A DNA stretch of 64,000 nucleotides. It comes from Nemertoderma westbladi (Eukaryota > Xenacoelomorpha > Nemertodermatida > Nemertodermatidae). Positions 22,071-32,699 of this stretch are shown here, in pieces. Under the pieces are notes generated by a model, which saw only the letters and a list, made by a program, of their open reading frames with translations, did no database searches and was not told where the DNA came from. Position 1 is the first letter of the stretch; each line of letters opens with the position of its first letter. The stretch covers positions 27,322-91,321 of the forward strand of contig JAUCBJ010002961.1 in assembly GCA_032718475.1 (NCBI GenBank), in the 5' to 3' direction. A program made the translations under genes and the position numbers.

Positions 22071-22885
22071 GAATGGTGCTAGGGTGTGTTAAGAATTGCT
22101 AGAAGTGTTTGGGTGTTTACTGAGGCTAGTCTAGTGACTTGCCTCAGATTCACCAATGGCTTTGTTGGTCTGGGTGGAACATGAGCGTAGCCTCCAACTC
22201 CAGAATCCCTCTCCCCCTCACAATCTGGCCTCCCTGGTGACCCAGGGTTTGGGCCAGAAAGGTCATCAGGAAATGGACTCAAAGAATTGTTTGCCGCTCT
22301 CTCTCCAGTAGGAGGTGAGACAGGCAGCCGGTCAGGAGATAACTGACGCCTGTGGGGCCGATTGTGTCCAGTCATTCCACTGGCCTCTAGTGGCTGGACC
22401 TCCGCATTACTAATGTAATCCATAGTGGGGGTTGGGGGGTAAATACCACACCCTGGTTTGCCATTCCACAGGGTGGGTGTCGTAGTGGAGTCAGATATGA
22501 GGCCCATCACCCATATCTACTCTGGCGCACATGACCCACCATTGGCTGTGCAGCTCAACTGCTGGGTCATGCCCTGTACCCCTGCTGCCAGGTGCAGGTC
22601 GCAGTGAAGTGCACTCAGAGTGGACATGAGAACACTCTACTCCTGACCAGCCATTGGTAGATCACCATCTGCCTGGCCAGGCCATATACCCCTGCAGCCA
22701 AGTATATGGGTCCTTAATCCAGGACCAAGGGCGTCCTTATCCCAGAACGAAGGGGGTCCTAGTTACAGGACCAGATTTGCCCTAGTAAGAGGGTCTATGC
22801 AGCTACAGGTGGCACCTCCTTTATGCTGCATGGAGGTGGAACGTTTTCTTGATCAATGACATAGAATACCTGACCTGACCTGTAT
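21744..22885 (-). mobile_element. Outer LINE-A copy, 5' part with internal deletion
   Basis: On the minus strand this begins with a GC-richer 5' UTR (22885-22511). A frame follows (22510-22079) that is proline-rich and ends VTRLASVNTQTLLAILNTP, resembling the first strand of an APE endonuclease. At 22079-22084 the sequence jumps to LAPFLFIIVVDYVL in the RT palm, at shared bases ACAC, deleting most of the endonuclease and RT fingers. It continues to SSKDGMLE, where the inner LINE was inserted, and resumes at 18927. The 5' boundary is approximate. Confidence 0.75.
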
Positions 22886-22949
22886 GCCTGTATGCTTCAA
22901 TATGCCATCAATGTCATTTCAATGTCAATGCTACTTTCAATGATATTCT

Positions 22950-23015
22950 ATGGACACATTTTGATCAAACTTTGATCAATGTTTGATCAAAGTTTGATCA
23001 ATGTTTGATCAAAGG
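22950..23015. repeat. Tandem TTTGATCAAA palindromes
   Basis: Five occurrences of TTGATCAA within about 60 bp, with flanking ATG/AAG alternating at roughly 10-11-bp spacing. Confidence 0.8.
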
Positions 23016-23035
23016 AATGCTTTTTGAGAGCGGGA

Positions 23036-25050
23036 CTGTAGCTGTTGAGTTTAATTAACATCTCTGTCGACAAATAATGGTTTTACATTTTAGGGGTATG
23101 TAGCAAATCAGCACAGATTTTGGCAATTGATGGGTAGATTTTGTCGATAAAAGGGCGTTAAAAATAACAAAATGCAGCATTTCTGGAACATACAACATTT
23201 CTGGAAAATATCGTGTTGCAACGTCCGGAGGTGTGCTGGTTCAACACACTCACACACAATTCAAAACACCCTGTAGCTGTACAAACACACAAACAAACTG
23301 AGTATTTTTATATATATACTGTAGGATTATAAATTATTAATTTGCAGGTAGTTTAATATTAAATAATTTATTGATAGCCTCATAAAATAAATAACACATT
23401 ATAAATTTGAATTTCCCGGAAACAATGTATTCAAATTTTTATGGTTTTCAGTCTAAATGATACTCCACTGTCTGATTTTAATACATTTTTTTGGAAATTT
23501 TCGGTCAATAGTCTAGACATATTGACCTATAAAACAGACAGAATTTTAAAATCATTATCAGAAGTGTAATTTTAATCAAAAAATCAATTTTTTAACTTTT
23601 TCAAATTATCGTATCCAAAACTCAACTTGTATAGATGATTTATTGGTCAATATGTCAAGACCATTGACTGAAAATTTCAAACAAATTGATTAAAAAATGA
23701 CTTTTTAAGTGGCGCAAAAACAAGATCTTCCTCTATCTGATTGCCAATATGTACTGTAGGAAGCCTACAGTAGGCCTAATAATTTAAATATGAATTTTGC
23801 CAATATGTACTGTAGGAAGCCAACAGTAGGCCTAATAATTTAAACATTAATTTTGCCAATATGTACTGTAGGAAGCCAACAGTAGGCCTAATAATTTAAA
23901 TATTAATTTTGCCAATATGTACTGTAGGAAGCCTACAGTAGGCCTAAATAATTTAAATATTAATTTTGCCAATATGTACTGTAGGAAGAAAGACACAGCT
24001 GGAATTTTCGCTACGGGGGTTTTGTTCGTGGTCGCTGATTTCATTTCTGATATCAGTTTTCATGTTTGGCAAAACATGAAAACGTATGATCCCTATGATA
24101 TAGTCTGCCTTTCCAGTTGTCAGTCGGAATATCTGTTTGTCTGTTGTTTTATCCGTCCAAATATAATAAACACACGACAAAGCTAACATTGTCCTATGGC
24201 GTTTTCCTGGTCGGTGATTTCATTTCCGATGACAATTTTAATGTTTGGTGATATCGTGTCTGTCCATCAGTCAGTCTGGCTGTCTGTCTGTCTGTTGGTA
24301 TGGACGTCAACATATATAATAGAACATACGACCCAGCTAAAATTTTCACAATTCTGGTTTTAGAGGTGAAAAAATGAGAAGTAAAAACTTCCAATTTGAA
24401 TTCCCCCATAAAATTCTGCACAAGAATCAAACAAAAAGAGTTTTTGAATTTTTTGTCCCATTACCCCTAAACCAAACTTAGTTATCTGTCAAAATCTGAA
24501 ATCGAATTTCAGTGGGGGACTCAGCAGTTCTCCAATCTCCCTCTTGAGAGCTACTAAACTCTTAAGTAGTTGTACCCTAATGTTAAACTTGTTTGGTTCG
24601 TCCTGCGCGAAAGCACCGCGAATGTGTTGAATATTTTGCTACATTATATTAATAAGTTTGATATACTGGATATACTGTACAGTAGTATATAGTATACTGT
24701 GTACATGTATTATTGATTTTCGTCCGGCGCGAAACCACCGCGTAATAAGCGAGGCCTACAGAACATGTTATTGATCTTAGTTTGTAGGTTTATCTGCTTT
24801 CCAATAATTATAGTCATACAGTTTATGGTACAATATTGGTTAAGACTTCAATTGCGTTCTTCTTATCAAATGCGACCATAGAAAATGTAGCGGGACTATA
24901 TTTCGGCGATATGTTATGCCTACGACACCGCAAAGGACAATCTAAAAATGTTTTAAAACCAGCAGATTAGATTTAAAAATTGAAATTAACGCGATTAATG
25001 TAACAATATAAAAAAAATCAATACCAACCAAAGAATTCAGTAGGCTAATT
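23036..25050. repeat. 2-kb repeat, copy B (empty site for the LTR element)
   Basis: Continuous homologue of 5753-6030 plus 10333-12028. Where copy A carries the LTR element, copy B reads TATATATACTGTAGGATTATA. Copy B has four full 56-bp minisatellite units against three in copy A. Short frames inside it (23917-24186, 23953-24189, 24194-24430) are not called, for lack of any motif. Confidence 0.85.
23743..23978. repeat. 56-bp minisatellite, 4 units plus partial (copy B)
   Basis: Unit starts at 23743, 23799, 23855, 23911 and 23968 (period 56, last 57). Same unit as at 10757. Confidence 0.9.
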
Positions 25051-25253
25051 AAAAATTAAAAAAAAAGAAAAATTAAAATTAACGGGCCCGAACCGAGACC
25101 CAACGGGCCGGGCCGGGCCTGAAAAACCGGCCCGTGTCCATCTCTGTGGGGGTGGATGAGGGCGGTTTACGTGAAATATAAGGGGAATCTGCCGTGGTAA
25201 TACTGGTACAATATAATATATTAAAAGGAAGGCGGACAAAAACCCCCAGGACA

Positions 25254-25291
<38 letters not shown>

Positions 25292-25729
25292 CAAAACCCC
25301 TACTTATTTGGAAAATGGACAAAATCCCCCTTTTTACTCTTGGTTGTCAGTCATATTTCTTACAATTCGGCAACAGGCCCATATATCAATGTATATTTAA
25401 TGTTTCTAAACATTGGATAAAACCCCAATATGTTCGTAGCGATTAATGTTACATAATATGAGGAATATGAGCTATTCAAAATTCTGCTTTGTTAGTTCGA
25501 ATTAAGTTCATAATTACCAAACAATTGTGAAATAAAGTCAATTAATCTAGGTTGCCAGTATTACCACTGCCATTTACATATCTGCCAACAAAGACCATTA
25601 ACATCCATGCGTGGGTGAAATCACTCATATCATTAGAATTCCTGCAGATCGTTAACATTTACGAGGGATTTGATGACCTCATAGAAGCAGCACCAGCTGC
25701 TGAGACTGATATCTTAGTTTAAGAAAAAC
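25051..25729. other. No gene; GC-rich patch and poly(C)
   Basis: 25080-25135 is a GC-rich patch with GGGCCGGGCCGGGCC. 25257-25288 is a poly(C) run. The two minus-strand frames at 25045-25294 are low-complexity shadows of these. Confidence 0.6.
25257..25288. repeat. Poly(C) run of 32, longest in the window
   Basis: Uninterrupted cytosine homopolymer. Confidence 0.95.
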
Positions 25730-25759
25730 TACATCGGTCGCCCACTACTTAATGGAACA

Positions 25760-26004
25760 CGAACGCAACCACGGTTTCCAACATGTACGTGGAATGATTC
25801 CAACGCACCGAACTGTAGAAGATCGACCCCGTAATAACAACTCAGCTGACGGCTGACGGAGCTCATGTTCAACTGGACAACAATGTATATTTTGTTCACC
25901 CGAATCTTTGGCGACTCATCGAGGCTCTCCAACGCGAAGATGCGGGTCACACAGACGCAGGTGACGCATCTACAACGCGGGGACGATCCGCCACTGCGCC
26001 TTCG
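25760..26004 (+). pseudogene. Possible transposase C-terminal fragment (MULE/FLYWCH-like)
   Basis: A plus-strand frame reads VQLDNNVYFVHPNLWRLIEA followed by LQREDAGHTD near 25870-25960. The HPNLWRLIEALQRE block resembles the end of MULE-type transposases associated with FLYWCH domains. Nothing upstream is long enough to confirm it. The fragment is cut off by the LINE-A copy beginning at about 26005. Confidence 0.3.
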
Positions 26005-26945
26005 ATCAATATGTCCTTAGATCATCATAATGATGATGGGGTGATGATAATTCCACCTACTGGCTCCAGTAGTCGAGGAAATCCTGCCAAGTACCTAACT
26101 GATCTAGACTTTGTTGATGACTTAGGAGTACTCTCAGAATCACTAGAGGGAGCCCAACGGCTCCTCAGCTCATTAGAACATGCTGCTTCTAGTGTTGGTC
26201 TTTTTATTAACTCCAGAAAGACCAACATTTTGACAGTTAACTTTGAAAGTTCTCAGCAAGTCTCTGATCGGATGAGCATAAGCTCAAAGGATGGTATGCT
26301 TGAGCATATAGACGACTTCTGTTACCTGGGATCATGGATCCGGAAGTCAGGTGAGGACCTTCGAATACGTAAGGGAAAGGCATGGGCAGCCTTGAATAGG
26401 CTTTCCAGGATTTGGAAGTCACCGAGAATTAATCGGAAACTTAAGGTCCGATTATTTAGAGCAGCATTAGTTCCAGTACTCCTCTATGGGAGTCCATGCT
26501 GGGCTCTAACTGCTGAGGACACCAAATCTCTGGATGTCACATTCACAATAATGCTACGCCGGGTTCATTGTGTCAAGTACAATGCACACGTTTCCAACCA
26601 GACACTATATAACATTGGAGGTGTCTCATTGGTTCCCCCAAGCTTGACACTAGAACAAAATCGCCTCCGCTTTGCAGGACATTGCTTTCGCCGTGAGGAC
26701 CAGCCAGTGCATAATCTTGTACTTTGGCAGCCTCATGGAGTGAATAAGCATGGTGGACAGACAGCCCATGACTTTCTTGAGACGCATCTTAAAGGACACT
26801 GACCTTGAAGATGCCGATGATCTAGCAAATGTCATGGGTGATAGGGAGTTGTGGCGGCGCAATTTTGTCGACAAGCCGGCACAGCATTCTTAAAAATGCA
26901 GCTGCAATGCAGCATGCCGATACTAGTAGTAATTCCATCAACCGC
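26005..26945 (+). mobile_element. LINE-A copy, 5'-truncated (palm to 3' end)
   Basis: Starts in the RT palm (MSLDHHNDDGVMI, DLDFVDDLGVLSES, where the usual ADD reads VDD) and runs uninterrupted through SSKDGMLEHIDDFCYLGSWI to LRFAGHCFRREDQPVHNLV. A frameshift near 26760 follows, then the 3' UTR GCAGCATGCCGATACTAGTAGTA. The continuous GMLEHIDDF confirms that the LINE-A breaks at 18927 and 21744 are insertions. Confidence 0.9.
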
Positions 26946-28379
26946 CGGAAACGCATGTTTTCAGCCATTACCAAGTACAATCGCAATGCTAAACTGACAT
27001 ATCTTCGCATAAATAATTGGTCATAATAGTAATGTTGTTGAGAGTGGATCAGCACAACAGTCCCCCGAGTAATTACACTTTTTTATTACAGTAACTGAAC
27101 TATAGTCAATTTTATTGGATTTCATTGGTGTATTTGAAATTATTTATGTATTTATTATTGCAGAATCTAAGTTGTTTGTATATTTACACTTTATTGCGGT
27201 GTTTTGCATAAGCGTTCGGGAACCATTTCCACTGTAGTGCAAAGGTCAAATTTTCGACCCTTTGTCAATTCCCCCGCCCCCCAACAACAAAAAATTGCAA
27301 ATTTCAAAAATTGTTCAAAAATCTTCGGACAGTGCGTTATTGTCGCATGAGGCCAACCGTTTATCTACTCAAGACATAGTGCAATTTCTATTACTTTATT
27401 TCTTATTTAGCGGTTTATTTTATTGTAGATAATTGAACAGTGGCGTATGAGGGTACAATGAATACACATAAAAATGACGTTGAACAACGAACAAAGGTAT
27501 GGTATACATGAAAGAAAATAATATACTATATATGAAGGAGGGGGAGGAGGGTATAGGAAGGCATTCGAATTGGAGAGGAAATTGTGAATGTTAATATAGT
27601 TCCTAATGGGAATATTGCTTATATAAGTGAATGGAATGTGCATAACATAGAATATAAGGCGAGCGTGGTTTTTTTTTTTAAAGACGTTGATAAAGAAATT
27701 TAAATCCACGTTTTTAAAACAATAATAATTTTGATGAAAGTAATGGGGAAGTGATCGAGAGGTATCTGTCCGGGATCCATTTAATTGCTATCTTTTATCT
27801 GAACGTTAAATAATGTAGCTTAATTGTGGTATTTATTAGTTATGTTAACCTCAATTTAACACACAATGTTTTGTTTGCTGAGTAAATATTTGCTCACCAA
27901 CCGAACATTCGTACAGTACCGTATTGTTGAAATGTACCATACCTGATATGCCTATACTATACTACAGTACTTGCTATTAATTGGTAGAAATATCAAATTA
28001 TTATTATTTATGAAAATATGTATTATTTTTTTCATTTCATCTTGTACCATATCTGGTGAGCATTGCTGTATTACATAGGCCTTGCCTATCCTACAGTATT
28101 GGATAGGCAGTGTACTGAACTGACTTTGCAAGAATAATCAAAGTCGAAGTCCTTTAAGAGCTTTAAGAATTTTCCTCTACTTAATTATGTCTACGATTGG
28201 AGCACGGGAGATATAATTTTGATATACGGACTCAGACAAAATCTGAAAACGACTTATGGCTTACCATTGGAGCTTTGGCTAAGGCGATCCTTGTATCCGA
28301 GAGGGTACTTTTCGAGAGATAACTGTAGGTTTGTATTTACAGTAATAATAAGTACAGAATATAGGTTTACATTTGGTAT
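26946..28379. other. No gene recognised
   Basis: AT-rich. The minus-strand frame 27407-27709 has no domain. Nothing further was seen. Confidence 0.5.
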
Positions 28380-28609
28380 TATCCTGTTAGGGGGCCTCCA
28401 AAACAAAGCAGGTTAGTAAAGGAGCAGGTTACGGAGGCGAGTTGTAAGCCCGTTGAAGCGAGTTGAGAACCAAAACAATAAACGTGAGTTAGGTATGTTG
28501 TAAAATAGAAAACCAAATTTAAAACCAAACTTAATTGAGAATCAACAGTGAGATGTTAAGTATAGACCTACCGGAACTCTGAAACGGCTGGAGGTCCCCA
28601 AACAGGATA
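28380..28609. mobile_element. Short foldback element carrying the B-A module
   Basis: The arm 28380-28400 (TATCCTGTTAGGGGGCCTCCA) pairs with 28589-28609 with three mismatches. Inside, on the minus strand, is one copy of the two-box module: CGTTTATTGTTTTGGTT, a spacer of about 37 nt, then CTGTAACCTGCTCCTTT-like (28418-28492). No clear target duplication was seen. Confidence 0.65.
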
Positions 28610-28798
28610 GAGCCTTACATTTACATAATTATACATAATTAATTTAATACATAATTAAATAATTTGTATTTACATTTGTTGTATACATTTAAATTAGGGT
28701 AATAAAATGTGGTAAAATAGGTAATAATGTAACATACTGTAGACCTACGTCATACATGCAGTACTTGTACATATTAAAGTAAATAATTTAATACTTCA

Positions 28799-29030
28799 CG
28801 CCGCCTCCGCTTTGCAGCTCTTTGCTTTCGCCGTGAGGACGAAAGCAATGTGTACAATTATGTTGTGCATATTGTTTGTGCACATTCTGGGCACAGTTTT
28901 GTGCTCTAGCAGCCCCATGGAGAAAATAAACATGGTGGACAGCCCTTGACCTTCTTAAAGGGCACTGGACTTGAAGATGCGATAACCTCGCGAAAGTTAA
29001 GGCAGTTGAAGGCGCAATTTTTTTGTTAAG
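28799..29030 (+). mobile_element. LINE-A fragment (C terminus/3' UTR), rearranged
   Basis: Shares CGCCTCCGCTTTGCAG, TTTCGCCGTGAGGACGAAAGC and AAACATGGTGGACAGCCC with the LINE-A C-terminal coding region, with insertions and deletions. Confidence 0.75.
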
Positions 29031-29238
29031 ACACGGAAGAGTAAAAGCTACAGAGTTAGCGGCACATTTAGTAGAGGAGAAACATGTCCCGTATGGTAGG
29101 CTACTCGTGAGTTTACATATACCGAATTTAGGACATTGAGCAATAAACAAACTGGTTTTAGTTGAGGTAGACAACTATAGCGCGGGAAAAATTAATAAAA
29201 TCCAATTTAATGATTGACGATGTGAGAATGGTGTGTGT

Positions 29239-29257
29239 GGGGGGGGGGGGGGGGGGG
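29239..29257. repeat. Poly(G) run of 19
   Basis: Uninterrupted guanine homopolymer following a GTGTGTG stretch. Confidence 0.95.
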
Positions 29258-29576
29258 TTTGTGAATTATAATGTGTGCTGTACGTTGTGGTTATACTGTG
29301 CCGGGTAGATGCGATCTACAGTTGAAATATATTTCTTATTAATACTTACCTACCGACGTGCAAGGGTAAACATATGACGCGTACATAGTAACGCGTACAC
29401 TTTAAAACACAATGATCTGTGAGAAAACTACAGTATGTAAAAAATATGTAATTAAAATAAATAGAATCAGTACGTATATATAATGAAATAGGTGTATTAC
29501 ATTAATTTCATACTCTCGAAGTGAAGATTTACATAGAACTACATAAAACTAGATACAAGGATATATACAGTAAAGA

Positions 29577-30275
29577 CATGGTATTGCCTGATAACTTTGA
29601 GGTGGTACATCATGTATCTGAGTAGATGGCGTGCCCCCCGAGGTCTTTAAAATTCCTGAGTGTTTGGTGCTCATTCACCCCATTATTGTGGACATGTATA
29701 GCACAAAGATATTTTTCGCGGAATCTCGTTGATCTCAATTGCTGCAAAGCTATACAATAGAATTATATTAAATCAGGGATCATGTTGAGAGACTGTTATG
29801 TGGTAACCAAAATGTGTTCCGTAAAGGTCGTGGAACCATGGAGCCTATTTTGGCACTTTGATTATTTGATGATATAATGATATTCGAAGAGCTATCAACA
29901 AAGAAAGACAGACATCTGGCTATTATCTTTGTTGGCTTCTTTAAGGCCTTCGACTCACGATCAGTCTCCCGACCACGTATGTTCAGCATACTTGCAGAAT
30001 ATGGGATTCCTGAGGAAATTATTGCAGCTAACAGATCACTACGATGGTTCCACCCCATTTGTGTCTACTGGTGATGGTGACACATTTCCATGCGAAGTCT
30101 TATGGAGAGTCCTTCAGGGTGACACACTTGCACCATTTTTATTCACAATTTTGGTTGAATATGTTCCACGCATGTCCTTAGGCCATCTTCTATATAACCT
30201 TGGAGGTGTTTCATTAGTATACCATAGCTTGACACGTAATATATATAATGCAGCTGCAATGCAGCATGCCGAAAG
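29577..30275 (+). mobile_element. LINE-A copy, decayed (RT fingers to 3' UTR, internally deleted)
   Basis: Contains EVFKIPE- and NQNVFRKGRGTMEPILAL-like coding, KDRHLAIIFVGFFKAFDS, VLQGDTLAPFLF and YVPRMSLGH. It then jumps to LLYNLGGVSLV and the 3' UTR AATGCAGCTGCAATGCAGCATGCC, so most of the C terminus is deleted. Several frameshifts. Confidence 0.85.
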
Positions 30276-30730
30276 CAATAGTAGTGTACAGTCTCGGTCT
30301 ATGATTCTAACTATTGAAGATTTGTTATAACAATGATATTTCCTTTATGGCATTTCAAAGTAATTTCGAAAGGGGTCGGTCCCTACAAAAATATTTGAAA
30401 AGCAACAAATAAATAAAAATGAAGGCTGAATGCAGATTATAAGTGAGTTTAAAATTGAAATGAAAGACTAAAATAATAGTAATTAAATGTGCAACCGATT
30501 TTGGCAGAATCTGACGCTGCCATAATAGGCCTAGTTAGAACTTGATAACTTTTACCGTTGGTTGAAAGAGTACCGGTACAGTATGCCATAATTTAGTGGT
30601 TTATTTGAGTATTGCTCTATTCTTTTTAGTTTATCATTCGCCAAGCTACTTATTTATAAAATATACAGAACGTATGTAGTTTTTCATGTCACTGAATTAA
30701 TTTATATCATTGTAATTAGGTGAAATTGAA
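30276..30730. other. Upstream region of the UGT gene
   Basis: AT-rich, with no element recognised. It probably contains the 5' UTR and promoter of the downstream gene. A TATTTATAAAATATA stretch near 30649-30664 is a candidate TATA region about 70 bp ahead of the ATG, but this is weak. Confidence 0.3.
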
Positions 30731-32407
30731 ATGGCATTCAGGTTCCCAGCAACACTGATTATTATATGGGGAATATACCTTCACTGGTTTTGCTTGAACG
30801 GTATAGAATCTCTGTTGATAGAGGGAGAAGATACAACAAATGAGAGTAACGATGCGCATTGTTCAAAGACGGAAACATCTAGCAAAAACTCTACTACCAA
30901 AACACATCAAATCCTCATAATCCCATCGCTCCTGGGACACTTTTGGACAACTCATGTACAACTTAGCTTGCAACTAGCTAAAGGACTGGCAGAACAACAT
31001 GAATTTGTAGTCTCGATGTTGCTCAGTGATAAGGCAGCTCTTGCACAAGACAATATTCCCGAAAATATAAATATTCTAACATTTGACTGTCCTATTGTGT
31101 ATAATCCTATACAACATGGGATTATCAACTGTTTCGTAAATTTACCATATCACATATGCTCTGGATTTGGATGTTTTTACCACGTTGTTTTCGAATATTT
31201 TGCTTTGGGAAACATTTACCAAAATAAAAGTCTAATGGGTCGCTTGAAAAGGGGTCAGTTCGATTTGGTGTTAGTAGAGCCCCACATCGGTGGCTCCATT
31301 GTGATTGCCGGCACCCTGGGTAGGAAAACTGCCGTATTTAGTGCTTTCCCTTGGGGTAGGGAATGGTACGATTATACCAGCACTAAAAGTTATTTCCCCC
31401 CGGGCCAAACGCCTTTGTCCGTATCGATGGTGAGTAAACAGTTCAAATTTTTCGATGTAATAAAGAATATGGCAGTTTATAATTATATGGGTGGCGTGTT
31501 TTACGCAAATGCTCTCGTTTATGATATGTTTAGCCTTTGGTTTGGTGCCAACAATTCCCTTTCATTCATAGAGGTAGTTAGGAACTCAGTATTGTATCTT
31601 TGTCACACCCATAGTTTATTTGAATATAGTCATGAGCTACCGGAGAACGCTTTTAATATTGGGGGTCTGCTTACACCAACAAACAAAGCGAACCAAATAC
31701 CTGCGAATATCGTAAAGTTCTTGAACGACAATTCTGGACCGCTCTGTATCGTATCGTATACCTCAGCAAACGTAAAGATCCCCGATGAAATTAATAACCT
31801 TATTCATCATGTTATCAATAAACTTCCATTAGTCGTTGTATCTAAATGGCATCTAAATTCAACCACGGGTAGTTTACTCACTTTGCCATGGATTCCACAA
31901 AATGCACTCCTCTCCCTTCCCCAAACAACTGTTTTTTTAAGTCATTGTGGGTTTAACAGCATGTACGAGGCGATCTCACACGGGGTTCCCGTTGTTTGCA
32001 TCCCACTGTTTTTCGATCATTATTTTATATGTCACCATTTAGAAGAAGTCCATGGGGTTGCTCGGTGTTTCTTTGATCTCTCCGCGGTAACTGCAGAAGA
32101 TATTGTCAAGGCAGTTGTTGAAGTTTCTAATGACAAGGGAATGCATTCTCGAATGGGGGACCTTTCACGAAAACTTCTTTCACAATCGGATACACCTATT
32201 GATAGGGCTGTAAGAGCTGTGTCGAGTGTTATAAACAGTTATAACAATTCCAATCACGTAAATGAAATTCAGTTCTACGGTATCTATTGTAGTTTTGGAC
32301 TGATAATTATTGGTTTGACGTGTATCATCACGATTTTCGTTCCAATACTTCTCATTAGGTTCACCTTTAAATTATTTCTTAAGGTGGTCCGGCCCCAAGA
32401 TATTTAA
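30731..32407 (+). CDS. UDP-glycosyltransferase (UGT), membrane-anchored
   Basis: 558 residues in one exon, the usual length of animal UGTs. Such enzymes transfer glucuronic acid or a hexose from a UDP-sugar to small lipophilic molecules in the ER lumen. Visible: an N-terminal hydrophobic signal (about 5-25). PSLLGHFWTTHVQ near 70-85 carries the His equivalent to the catalytic base. The UGT signature at about 385-430 begins WIPQNALLSLPQ, then FLSHCGFNSMYEAISHGVP and FFDH. A transmembrane helix (about 521-545, FGLIIIGLTCIITIFV) is followed by a short basic tail (KVVRPQDI). Two signature positions are unusual: HCG in place of the common HGG, and FDH where DQ is usual. The start is the first in-frame ATG ahead of the signal peptide. 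AATAAA at 32411-32416 is only 4 nt past the stop. No intron is seen. Confidence 0.93.
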   Translation: MAFRFPATLIIIWGIYLHWFCLNGIESLLIEGEDTTNESNDAHCSKTETSSKNSTTKTHQILIIPSLLGHFWTTHVQLSLQLAKGLAEQHEFVVSMLLSDKAALAQDNIPENINILTFDCPIVYNPIQHGIINCFVNLPYHICSGFGCFYHVVFEYFALGNIYQNKSLMGRLKRGQFDLVLVEPHIGGSIVIAGTLGRKTAVFSAFPWGREWYDYTSTKSYFPPGQTPLSVSMVSKQFKFFDVIKNMAVYNYMGGVFYANALVYDMFSLWFGANNSLSFIEVVRNSVLYLCHTHSLFEYSHELPENAFNIGGLLTPTNKANQIPANIVKFLNDNSGPLCIVSYTSANVKIPDEINNLIHHVINKLPLVVVSKWHLNSTTGSLLTLPWIPQNALLSLPQTTVFLSHCGFNSMYEAISHGVPVVCIPLFFDHYFICHHLEEVHGVARCFFDLSAVTAEDIVKAVVEVSNDKGMHSRMGDLSRKLLSQSDTPIDRAVRAVSSVINSYNNSNHVNEIQFYGIYCSFGLIIIGLTCIITIFVPILLIRFTFKLFLKVVRPQDI

Positions 32408-32410
32408 AGA

Positions 32411-32416
32411 AATAAA
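32411..32416 (+). terminator. Candidate poly(A) signal of the UGT gene
   Basis: AATAAA four bases after the stop codon. If used, the 3' UTR is very short. Confidence 0.4.
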
Positions 32417-32699
32417 CTGGACTAGTTTGAAATAGCGTAATATATGAATAATTATTTTATGATAACAAGGTGCCCTGATTGCCGATAAGGAGTAACAATA
32501 ATTAAATATGATAATTGTTTATTTTTCAATAGGTTACAGACACGTATGTACAGTAACACACGATTGCAATATAATTGCACGGGATGAAATTTGAAATCAT
32601 ATTGCAGGACCTTCACCGCAGTAGCTGTCGCTAGAAAGCTGATGAAGGTATCGTCCCGTCTGTTAATGTAAATTAAGTCAGACGTGTCGAATTCAATAA

